NCBI RefSeq assembly: GCF_965223525.1
Contig: NZ_CBDCWX010000005.1
Span: 372,001-436,000 of the forward strand
DNA: 64,000 nt
Reading direction: 5' to 3'
From: Leptofilum sp965223525
Lineage (GTDB): Bacteria; Chloroflexota; Anaerolineae; Promineifilales; Promineifilaceae
The position numbers were made by a program, and so were the translations under genes. Under the pieces are notes generated by a model. That model saw nothing but the letters and a program-made list of their open reading frames with translations. It was not told where the DNA came from and searched no databases. This document shows, one piece after another, positions 53,498-61,254 of the stretch (positions are counted from its first letter, which is position 1; every line of letters begins with the position of its first letter).

Positions 53498-53541
53498 GGT
53501 GTACGGCCGTTTACCCAACAGATTCGGCCGTATACACCTCA
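53495..53541. terminator. convergent hairpin built on the ACGGCCGT motif
   Basis: TGAGGTGTA-CGGCCG pairs with CGGCCG-TA-TACACCTCA with a 2-base bulge. It includes the stop codon of the Xre gene and the last codons of the opposite gene. No long T-run, so a structure-based 3' end is likely. Confidence 0.6.
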
Positions 53542-54341
53542 TCCATCGAGTGCAGCAAATCGTTTAGCTCCGTCACTTCTTCGGCAATCTCATGCCGCAG
53601 CCGCCGCGCACTCCCCCGATCAATATCTTTGGCATCTACCAACATTGTTTGTGAATAAATAGTACCCAAATGGGTCAGTGAGTTTTCTAGCTGAAGCCGC
53701 GCCCGCTGAATGGTCGCTTCCAGCGTTTGCAATGTTTGTAGCTGCCGCTCAATGCTGTTCAGCGTTGCCTGAATTTGCTCCTTAATGGCTGGATCGTTGG
53801 CACGCGCAAAATCAGCCTGCAACTGCTTCATGCGCGATTCAGCCCGCACGCGGTCTCGGTGCAAAATCTCTCTTTCCTGCTGATACCGATCAATCCGCCG
53901 CGCCAAATCGTAAATATTCTCCAGCCAATCATCAATCTGCCCAGCCGTTTGCATCAGTTCATCTTTCAGCACAGAGTCTGAACGCTCCCGAATCCCTTTT
54001 TCAATCCGGCTGCGATAATCCAGCGCCTCATTTATTTGCCGCTGTAGCCGTTTGTCTTTCAGGCGCTCTGGCTTGAATTCATTTTTGAGCATTTTGGAAA
54101 CCACCTGGCGACCAAACTCTGGGTCTCTCACGCTGCTGTACACCAAGCCAGCTTCTGCCACCAGCCCCCCCAGCAGCCAGCCCCAATACGGCACAAATTC
54201 CACAAGAGGCAAACCCAATGCCGAAAATGTGGTTAGCATTGCTGTCAGAGCCAACACCACTGCGCTTTCCCAACGCATGATTGATTCTTGCCAGATGGCA
54301 CTTTGGACTCGTTCTTCTAATGCTTCGCGGGCTCTCGACAT
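53511..54341 (-). CDS. membrane-anchored coiled-coil protein of the pspA unit
   Basis: A 276-residue protein. Two hydrophobic helices (about 25-45 and 48-68) are followed by about 200 residues of charged heptad-rich helix (KDKRLQRQINEALDYRSRIEKG, QQEREILHRDRVRAESRMKQLQ). It lies four bases after the zinc-ribbon/TPR gene and downstream of pspA, so it is probably part of one membrane-stress unit. Similar helical proteins of unknown function occur in Chloroflexota. There is no enzyme motif. Confidence 0.72.
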   Translation of the reverse strand: MSRAREALEERVQSAIWQESIMRWESAVVLALTAMLTTFSALGLPLVEFVPYWGWLLGGLVAEAGLVYSSVRDPEFGRQVVSKMLKNEFKPERLKDKRLQRQINEALDYRSRIEKGIRERSDSVLKDELMQTAGQIDDWLENIYDLARRIDRYQQEREILHRDRVRAESRMKQLQADFARANDPAIKEQIQATLNSIERQLQTLQTLEATIQRARLQLENSLTHLGTIYSQTMLVDAKDIDRGSARRLRHEIAEEVTELNDLLHSMDEVYTAESVG

Positions 54342-54345
54342 TGGT

Positions 54346-55641
54346 TTAGCTTATGGTCTGCGTTTCGTCTGACTGCATTTTAGCCTGAACTGCCTCAATT
54401 TGCTGCTGAATGGTTGCTTGGCGTTCCGGGTTACCAGTGCGCTGCTTAGCTGCCTGCAACACGTCCAGGCTACGTTTGTAATAACCCAGGGTAGCATAAG
54501 CGCGCCCTAATGATTCCTGGTAAGCAACGTGCTGGGGTGCTTTTGCCGCTGCCCGTTGCCAATGCAAAACGGCCGTTGCCCATAACCCTTGCTGTGCCAA
54601 CCGCCGCGCCGCCGCATTAAAGTCGGTTGCGCTCTTGGGACCTTTGGTAAGCCCAGCTACCTGCCGCACCGTTACCCGATCAAAATCTGGCCCGGCCATA
54701 AAAATCGCGTAAAACAAAGCCAATACAGCTCCAGCCACAATTGCAATGCGAACTGCCTCACCCAGGCCAGAGGTAAGCGGTAAAATAAATTGCTGTATGG
54801 CAGGATCCATATTTTCCACTCCCAGCATTGCTAAATCTGGGGGCAACACCCAGCGCAGCAAAGAAAACAAAATGACCCCAATTAAAAGATAAATGGCCGT
54901 GAGATGTGCCCACGTTTGCCGCCAGGCCACGCCTAATGCTAACCCCATAAATATTGCCACCATAATGCCGCTACCCACGGCCGCAACCAAATTACCTTGT
55001 GCCAAAATATGGTACAGTAACTGGAGCAAAAAGAATTGACCAACGCCCAGCAACAGCACCCATAGGGTTGTTAGATTGGTGCTGGCTTTGGCATAGCGAA
55101 AACTTCGGATGAGCAATTTTTTCTTGCAATTTGGACATCGCTCATCTTCAGACGCTAGTTCGTGGGCACAGTAGCCGCACATGGGTGTATCTTTTGTCCA
55201 GATGTCGTAGTAGCTTTCTTGAGCCTGGTAGTTGGGAGTAGCGCCTTGCTTTTGTACGGCCGTTGGGTCTCGCCACTCCCATGTTTTCACCTGACTTTCC
55301 GGGTACAGCAGCGCAGCCGCTGTGGAAACAGGTTCGTACTCACGCTTCACCACCTGCACATGGCCGGTTTCCAATTCAGATGAAGTAGCTTGTGCCAGTT
55401 TTGCCAATCCTTTTTGAGCTAGTTGATTATCCGGGTTTAGGGCGAGCACATTCTCCAGGCATATTTGGCGTTCTTTGGCCGTTTTTACCGCCCCACTCAT
55501 CCATAGCCATGCTGATTCATTTCGCTCGTCTGCGGCCAGCACTTTTTCCAGAAGCTCACGCCCCAGCACACGGTCGCCATTTTTTACGGCCGTAATCCCC
55601 GCCTTTAACCATGCTTGCACAGACTGTTCTGACTCAGACAT
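54346..55641 (-). CDS. TPR, zinc-ribbon and membrane-helix protein of the pspA unit
   Basis: A 431-residue protein. Residues 1-85 are TPR-like (WLKAGITAVKNGDRVLGRELLEK, AWLWMSGAV). A zinc ribbon has CGYCAHELASEDERCPNC near 158-175. Five or six membrane helices occupy about 195-330. The C-terminal part again has TPR units (AVLHWQRAAAKAPQHVAYQ). ATG 55641 is preferred to a GTG two codons upstream. It follows pspA by 53 bases. Presumably it brings partners to the membrane; the exact role is unknown. Confidence 0.75.
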   Translation of the reverse strand: MSESEQSVQAWLKAGITAVKNGDRVLGRELLEKVLAADERNESAWLWMSGAVKTAKERQICLENVLALNPDNQLAQKGLAKLAQATSSELETGHVQVVKREYEPVSTAAALLYPESQVKTWEWRDPTAVQKQGATPNYQAQESYYDIWTKDTPMCGYCAHELASEDERCPNCKKKLLIRSFRYAKASTNLTTLWVLLLGVGQFFLLQLLYHILAQGNLVAAVGSGIMVAIFMGLALGVAWRQTWAHLTAIYLLIGVILFSLLRWVLPPDLAMLGVENMDPAIQQFILPLTSGLGEAVRIAIVAGAVLALFYAIFMAGPDFDRVTVRQVAGLTKGPKSATDFNAAARRLAQQGLWATAVLHWQRAAAKAPQHVAYQESLGRAYATLGYYKRSLDVLQAAKQRTGNPERQATIQQQIEAVQAKMQSDETQTIS

Positions 55642-55694
55642 TGGCACATGCGTTGGCTAACTGGCACAGTGGTGCTAGTTAGCCAACAGGATGA

Positions 55695-56426
55695 TTACTC
55701 CATCGTTGCTTCGGCTTCCTCGCTGTCATCCACCGTCAGCGCAGGCGCTTCAGACAAACCGAGACGCCGCTTACGCTCTTCAAGCTGCAAATCCAGCTCG
55801 GCGCTGCCCAAGGCTGCATCCATCTGGTTATCCAGCCGGTCAGCATACATTTCGCTATGCGCGCTTGCTTTATCCAACCGATTGCGAATGGATTCACCCA
55901 GGCGAGCAATATCTGCATCCCCAACACCCATCAAATCATCCAGGCTCTTAATTGCCTTTACGGTGGTTTCTTTGGATTTGGCTAAACGCATCAGCGCTTC
56001 CAGCTCTTTCTGCTCTTGGCGGATGGTTTGCAGCTTTGCTTGCAGCTTCAGGCGCGCATTTAGCAGCGACTCATATTCACGCTGCTGCCGCACCCACTGC
56101 TCATGGTATTGTTCCTGCAAGCGGCGGGCGCTGTTCAGTTCATTTTGGGCGGCGCGGGCTAAATCGGCCTTGCCCTGCATCAGCAGCGCATCAATATTGC
56201 GATCCAGTTGATCGGCCTTCTTCTTGTACTCTTTGTACTTGCGCTCCATGCTTTTAACTTCGCCACCTACCGTGGCGGCAGCATCTTCCAACTCATCTAG
56301 GTTTTTCTCAGCGTCGCGGATATATTGCTTCATTACCGCCACGGAGTTGGTTTCTAGCGCCTTATCAACCATCTCGTGCATGTTTGCCGAGATTAAAGTT
56401 TGTACTTTTTCAAGTAAGGTTGCCAT
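55695..56426 (-). CDS. pspA: PspA/IM30 (ESCRT-III-like) membrane-remodelling protein
   Basis: A 243-residue helical protein of the PspA/Vipp1 family that forms membrane-bound polymers under envelope stress. It opens LLEKVQTLISANMHEMVDKALE and contains MKQYIRDAEKNLDELE and the long coiled coil of the family. The C-terminal end is acidic. AAGGAG is 8 bases before the ATG. It is first in a three-gene unit with a zinc-ribbon TPR protein and a coiled-coil membrane protein. No pspF or pspC is near. Confidence 0.92.
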   Translation of the reverse strand: MATLLEKVQTLISANMHEMVDKALETNSVAVMKQYIRDAEKNLDELEDAAATVGGEVKSMERKYKEYKKKADQLDRNIDALLMQGKADLARAAQNELNSARRLQEQYHEQWVRQQREYESLLNARLKLQAKLQTIRQEQKELEALMRLAKSKETTVKAIKSLDDLMGVGDADIARLGESIRNRLDKASAHSEMYADRLDNQMDAALGSAELDLQLEERKRRLGLSEAPALTVDDSEEAEATME

Positions 56427-56725
56427 CTAAGTTGCTCCTTATGCTCAATTGGGAGGGTTTATAGGTTTATAGTCCGAAAACTTGTTGCCGATTGCACGAT
56501 ACGCAAAAGGCTCATTTTGGTTGTTGCCGGGTCGTTCCAATGATGAAAATTTTGCTCATGGGAAATGTCTCTAGTGTGAGGCCACTGGAGACCCAAAGAC
56601 ATTGTAAACAAAGTCGGCCGTTTTTCAAACAGAAATTTATAAAACCAAGATATTATCGGCCAACGGCCGTTTCATACAAAATGATGAGACTCGCAAATTA
56701 CCACTTCAGGGGCGCTTTGTCTTGC
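56427..56725. other. 299-bp spacer upstream of pspA
   Basis: It lies between the kinase 3' end and pspA. One ACGGCCGT (56662) and one TCGGCCGT (56612) are present, plus a short CTGGAGACCC word. I see no gene and no clear promoter. Confidence 0.5.
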
Positions 56726-59128
56726 CTATTCCTCGTAGGCAGGCAGTTTGATAGCAAAATGAAAATTACCATCTTTACCCTCGCTAAATGAAAGCTGCCC
56801 CCGATGCAACCCAACATACCCTTTTGCAATATACAGGCTCGGCCCAATCTCAGGATTTTTAAGCAGGTCTGGCTCCTCATTGGTTAAAATCTCGCGAAAC
56901 TGAGCCATTATCTCTGCATCCAAACTAGCCGAAACCGTAATGATTATTTTTACATTGCTAGATTTGCCATTGTAAAGTGAGGCGATCAGTTCGTCTTTGC
57001 GTTGCGAAGATTTTGCATATTGCAGGCTGATTTGCATCAAACGCTCAATTGCTTCTTGCAATGTAGACCAATCGGCTTCCACCTTAGGCATTTCTGTGAG
57101 GGTGGTCATATCTACGTGCCAACCAGCCGCTTCGGGACGATGCTTAAAAGATTGCACAGTTTCAAAGAGAAGCCCCCCTAAATTTGGTAGAGGATATGCT
57201 TTCAGGCTGTGCGCCGTCCATGCTTCACCCGTTTTTAGCTCGGCCAGCGTAATGAAATCTTCAATAAGGTTCGTCAGACGCAGACTGTTGTCTTGAATGC
57301 CATGCAACGAATGCTTTAAATCTCTGTCTGTATTGGCATCTTGCAACGCTCTGGACAATTCATCTGAATGCTCAGTTACAGAAGCCAGTGGGGTGCGAAA
57401 ATCTGGCGAAATGAGGTTGATAATGCTTCGTTTTAGATCATCAAAGCTTTGAGCCACCAAACTTTGGTTGTGAAAATGTTTGTCTAGCTGCTTTTCTACA
57501 AAGCGCAATACATCATCGCTATCGTACGGTTTTGTAATATATTCATCCACGCCGCGACGGAACCCTTCATATTCATCTCGCTTTTCTCCCTTTGCGGTGA
57601 GGAAAATAAAGGGTATATGCAACCATTGTGGATTTTCGCGGACGTTGGTCAATAATTCATACCCGCCCATTTGGGGCATCATAATGTCTGAAATGATGAG
57701 GTCGGGAATTTGCTTTTTAATTTCGTTGAGCGCGGCGACGCCATTGAGTGCGGTGAGAACATTCAGTTTGTATTTGCCTTCAAAGATGGTGAGCAAATCT
57801 TCTAGTCCATTTAGCAGATTGAGGTCATCTTCTACGACGAGGACAGTAGCTGTGAGTGTGCCATCTTTAGCAGTAGAGCCACTTGCTGTTGCGTGCTTTT
57901 TGCGCTGGTACACAGGTAAAATGACTTTAAACTTGCTTCCTTTACCTTCTTGGCTCTCTGCTTCGATACGGCCGTTGTGTAGCTGCACCAGCCCTTGAAC
58001 AATTGCCAACCCGGTACCCGCCCCTTGCTGCTCCAGAATCCCCCGATTGTATTGCACAAAAGGTTCAAATATTTGGCTAGACATATGTGCAGGAAACCCC
58101 ATGCCCTGGTCAACAACCTCAATTTGGATACTTTTATCCTGCGCTGAAACAGTAACTGTTATTTGATTGATGTCCGTTGCGTTTGGATCAGTAAATTTTG
58201 TGGCATTGCTCAGTAGCCGTTCCAGTATGTTTTTTATGCTGCTAGCAACACCCCAAACCAGCGGCAGCTTATCCGGAATGTTGCTTTTAATTTGGAAGCG
58301 AGCCTCATCTGACGTGTCTTGGAAGGCAGCCACTACTTCCTGCAAAAGATCAGCCACGTTGGACAATGGTTTTGCTTCAGCCAGGTATCTTGTCTGAGCT
58401 TCACCGCTACGCAGCTCCATAACGCAGATGAAATCATCTACCAGGCGAGTCAGCCGCAAGCAGCCTGCCTGAATTCCGCGCAAATATTCCCGGTAATTAC
58501 GGCCGTCAGTAAACTCTTTCAAACTGTCAGCCAACATTTCATAGTAGGCGGTTACATACGTTAGCGGTGTGCGGAACTCATGGTTCAATATTTGCAGAAT
58601 GTTCTTTTTGAGCGAATCAATATTCCGCTGGCGTGCCTCTTTGCGCTCGTAAGCATTGTCTAGCTGGGCATGGATCAGCGACAGCAGTTCCGTAATAACA
58701 AACGGTTTGGTGATGTATAAATCGGCATCACTCAGCCGACCTTTGCGAATATCTGGCTCCTCACCTTTGGCTGTCACAAAAATAAACGGTATTTGAATCC
58801 AATCTGGATTGGCACGCACATGATTCAGAAACTCATACCCACCCATTTGGGGCATCATCACATCAGAAATAATGAGGTCTGGTTCATGATTGGCCATGAC
58901 ATCCAGCGCCATTCGGCCATCATTGGCCTGGAGTATGTCAATATCGTAGCCAAGATCGGCAATTTCCAGCAGATCATTCATGCCGTCCAGCATGGATTGA
59001 TCGTCTTCGACTATTAAAATGGTTGCAATACGGTCACTATTTTCGTTGGCAGGTTGCATATCTTGCTCAGATGGTATGATACTGTTTTCTGGAAGAGTTT
59101 GAATCGCTGAGCCCACATTGTTCATCAT
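56726..59128 (-). CDS. tandem REC-kinase-REC-pseudokinase signalling protein
   Basis: An 800-residue soluble protein made of two similar halves. Half 1: receiver (ILIVEDDQSMLDGMNDLL, LIISDVMMPQMGGYEFL), HisKA with H183 in LNHEFRTPLTYV and HATPase with ILERLLSNATKF, VVDQGMGF and GTGLAIVQGL. Half 2: receiver (VLVVEDDLNLLNGLEDLL, LIISDIMMPQMGGYELL), then a kinase-like part in which the phosphoacceptor position reads SPDFRTPL (Pro575 in place of His) and the ATP lid is largely lost. ATG 59128 has AGGA 5 bases upstream; the 30 open codons before it lie in a repeat. Probably a duplicated sensor in which half 2 regulates half 1. Confidence 0.88.
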   Translation of the reverse strand: MMNNVGSAIQTLPENSIIPSEQDMQPANENSDRIATILIVEDDQSMLDGMNDLLEIADLGYDIDILQANDGRMALDVMANHEPDLIISDVMMPQMGGYEFLNHVRANPDWIQIPFIFVTAKGEEPDIRKGRLSDADLYITKPFVITELLSLIHAQLDNAYERKEARQRNIDSLKKNILQILNHEFRTPLTYVTAYYEMLADSLKEFTDGRNYREYLRGIQAGCLRLTRLVDDFICVMELRSGEAQTRYLAEAKPLSNVADLLQEVVAAFQDTSDEARFQIKSNIPDKLPLVWGVASSIKNILERLLSNATKFTDPNATDINQITVTVSAQDKSIQIEVVDQGMGFPAHMSSQIFEPFVQYNRGILEQQGAGTGLAIVQGLVQLHNGRIEAESQEGKGSKFKVILPVYQRKKHATASGSTAKDGTLTATVLVVEDDLNLLNGLEDLLTIFEGKYKLNVLTALNGVAALNEIKKQIPDLIISDIMMPQMGGYELLTNVRENPQWLHIPFIFLTAKGEKRDEYEGFRRGVDEYITKPYDSDDVLRFVEKQLDKHFHNQSLVAQSFDDLKRSIINLISPDFRTPLASVTEHSDELSRALQDANTDRDLKHSLHGIQDNSLRLTNLIEDFITLAELKTGEAWTAHSLKAYPLPNLGGLLFETVQSFKHRPEAAGWHVDMTTLTEMPKVEADWSTLQEAIERLMQISLQYAKSSQRKDELIASLYNGKSSNVKIIITVSASLDAEIMAQFREILTNEEPDLLKNPEIGPSLYIAKGYVGLHRGQLSFSEGKDGNFHFAIKLPAYEE

Positions 59129-59203
59129 GATTATCCTAAATACAAAATAAATTGACTCTACTCTACCTTGATTCTCAGAGCTTACGCGATAAACAAACAA
59201 TTG

Positions 59204-59285
59204 GCCGCGAATTTCCACGAACTCTCAATCATTTTGCGCTAATTCGTGAAATTCGCGGCAAAAAAGCTTTCTCTGTATAAGCCCT
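59204..59285. repeat. dispersed GCCGCGAATTTC inverted repeat, copy 2
   Basis: GCCGCGAATTTCCACGAA pairs with TTCGTGAAATTCGCGGC with a 1-base bulge; the tail AAAAAAGCTTTCTCTGTATAAGCCCT matches the copy at 4563. Lies upstream of the tandem kinase gene. Confidence 0.75.
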
Positions 59286-59394
59286 AATCTTGAAAACATT
59301 TTTCAACAGTCGGGAAATTATACAGCATATAAACTTTGGGCTATGATATGAATTTTGTACTGCATTTCTGACAGCTCATCTAATCATTCAATTG

Positions 59395-59433
59395 AAACAA
59401 AAACAACCGGCACCAGACTTGGCACCGGCTGTT
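59395..59433 (-). terminator. rho-independent terminator of the LPXTG protein gene
   Basis: On the minus strand, AACAGCCGGTGCC pairs with GGTGCCGGTTGTT (13 bp with three G-T pairs), 6-base loop, then TTTGTTT. Confidence 0.85.
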
Positions 59434-59468
59434 TAGCACAAAATGTAACTGTTAGCAGATAGAGGCTT

Positions 59469-60140
59469 TTAGCCAGACGTGCGTAGGCGGCGGGCAAAGA
59501 TGAGTAACCCAACCAAGCCCAGGGCCGCCACAATAATTCCCCAAGTATCGAATCCGGTATCTGGCAAAGCATCGTCGCCGCCGGCCTCGCTACCAGTGCC
59601 AGCTTCGCTCATCGCTGATTCGTTGCCGTCTGTAGCATCATCCTCAACGGCATCGGTTTCCTCTCCGTCATCCGTGCCGTCTGCATTATCAGCCGTTTCG
59701 TTAGCATTGGCATCTTCGTCTTCTTCACCATCTACGGCCGTATCACCTTTATCACCGCTCGTATCACCATCTTCATCTTCAATGACAGCTTCCTCTTCTT
59801 CAACCACAGGGGTAGTGGTGGGTGTGGGGGTCGCTGGTTCCGGCGTTTCGGTTGGCGCGTCGGTGGGTACGGGCGTTTCGGTAGGCATTGCCTCAGTTGT
59901 GGCCGTGGCGGCAACGGCCGTTGCTGCATTCGAGGCCAATGTTTCTGCATTTCGGGTTTCAATAGCAGACCGTTCTGCATTTTGTGCATCTGCCGCCCGA
60001 TTTTGCACCAGGAAAACGGCCGTGCAGATACCCATCAAAATAAACAACGTTACCAAAACACCAACGGCTATTAAAAATGGACGGCGATTAGAAGAACCCT
60101 CTTCTTCCTCAATAAAATCGTCCTCAATATAATCTTCCAT
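59469..60140 (-). CDS. LPXTG-type anchored, Asp/Glu/Thr-rich surface protein
   Basis: A 223-residue protein. After an acidic cytoplasmic end (EDYIEDDFIEEEEGSSNRR) residues about 21-45 form a membrane helix or uncleaved signal. A Thr/Pro-rich stretch (TPEPATPTPTTTP) and a long acidic low-complexity region follow. The C-terminus LPDTG, hydrophobic helix and RRLR tail is a textbook sortase signal. No sortase gene is in the window. ATG 60140 (GGAGG 5 bases upstream) is preferred to ATG 60143. A terminator follows at 59395. Confidence 0.8.
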   Translation of the reverse strand: MEDYIEDDFIEEEEGSSNRRPFLIAVGVLVTLFILMGICTAVFLVQNRAADAQNAERSAIETRNAETLASNAATAVAATATTEAMPTETPVPTDAPTETPEPATPTPTTTPVVEEEEAVIEDEDGDTSGDKGDTAVDGEEDEDANANETADNADGTDDGEETDAVEDDATDGNESAMSEAGTGSEAGGDDALPDTGFDTWGIIVAALGLVGLLIFARRLRTSG

Positions 60141-60189
60141 CATTTCCTCCGTTCAAAAACGTTCAAGCGTGAAGGAGTGCCAATCCTTT

Positions 60190-61251
60190 TTATACAATAA
60201 CATCCAAATTTGCCGATGGGACAAACACAATTTGTCCATCGGCCAGCGCCACATCAACACCGGGTACTTTTAAGCCAATGGCCAACGGTTGCAAACGCGC
60301 GTAAATATGTTTCACAGTGCCAACCTGGCCAGCATGTTCCGTGCCCAAAATACGAACGGGCTGTCCCGGTTCTATCGTTTTCTTCACCGTGGCGGCATCC
60401 AGGCCAATAGAGGCTGCCTGGGGCAAAATTATCTCCGGGCGTTGCCCGGCCGTTGCCCTATACTTGCCAAATAACGATACGGAACGGCCGTCTGCTTGCT
60501 GCAATAGCTGGAAAATCGGTTCAGCCATACCGCTGCTGCCAACGCCATCGGTAACAATGAGGGGCAGTGGCGAACTTTGACTGGTGCGGCAAATTTCGGC
60601 CGTTGTACTGCCAACAATCAAGCCACGTACCCCCAAATCCTCTGCCCGATGAAACAACGCCAAATCATTCAAGACACCAATTGTAACAATCTGTCCAGTT
60701 ACATCATCATTAAGGTGTTCAGGTGTGAGCACCATGTTAGGCCCATTACCCATCATCTTCAGCCGCCCCACGCCTTCTTGCCCGGACCCCCAGGCAGCTT
60801 GAATGAGACTGCCGCTCGTTTCTAACATCACGCCCCGATTGCCCACGTAGCTCACCACACGCCCGGCAACCAACGCCCGTAATTCTAGCCAGTCAGATGT
60901 GGGTTGGATGGCAATACGGCCGTTCACCACATCAAACAGCACCCCATCTACCGGTGAGGCCACTTGCCGCTCGCCCAGCAGCCGCTTGCGCGAAGCCAAA
61001 ACCGCTCCTACTTCCACCGGAGCTCCTTTTTCCACACGCAAATAGTCACCCAGCGCGTCAGGCTCAACATCTAGCTTTTCTGCAGCAGCCAAAATGGCAA
61101 AATCAGAAGCTATCGTTGTGCGGGCTACAACTTGAATGGGGCTTACCTCTTGCCCCACGCGCACCACAATCTCGCCCCCCTTAGGCAGTACCCGCTCACG
61201 CCGAATTTTTGTTTGCGCCTGTATGACCGTGGCGCGATAAAACTCTTTCAT
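60190..61251 (-). CDS. KOW-containing protein of the MutL cluster
   Basis: A 353-residue soluble protein. The N-terminal half looks like barrel-sandwich/biotinyl-type beta repeats (RERVLPKGGEIVVRVGQEV, VEKGAPVEVGAVLASRKRLLGERQVASPVDGVL). A Rossmann-like centre has VRGLIVGSTTAEIC. The C-terminus carries a KOW-type turn (GQPVRILGTEHAGQVGTV). The ATG follows the MutL-like gene by three bases, so the pair is probably co-translated. The role is not known; the coupling suggests a job with the ASKHA ATPase. Confidence 0.75.
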   Translation of the reverse strand: MKEFYRATVIQAQTKIRRERVLPKGGEIVVRVGQEVSPIQVVARTTIASDFAILAAAEKLDVEPDALGDYLRVEKGAPVEVGAVLASRKRLLGERQVASPVDGVLFDVVNGRIAIQPTSDWLELRALVAGRVVSYVGNRGVMLETSGSLIQAAWGSGQEGVGRLKMMGNGPNMVLTPEHLNDDVTGQIVTIGVLNDLALFHRAEDLGVRGLIVGSTTAEICRTSQSSPLPLIVTDGVGSSGMAEPIFQLLQQADGRSVSLFGKYRATAGQRPEIILPQAASIGLDAATVKKTIEPGQPVRILGTEHAGQVGTVKHIYARLQPLAIGLKVPGVDVALADGQIVFVPSANLDVIV

Positions 61252-61254
61252 CGC

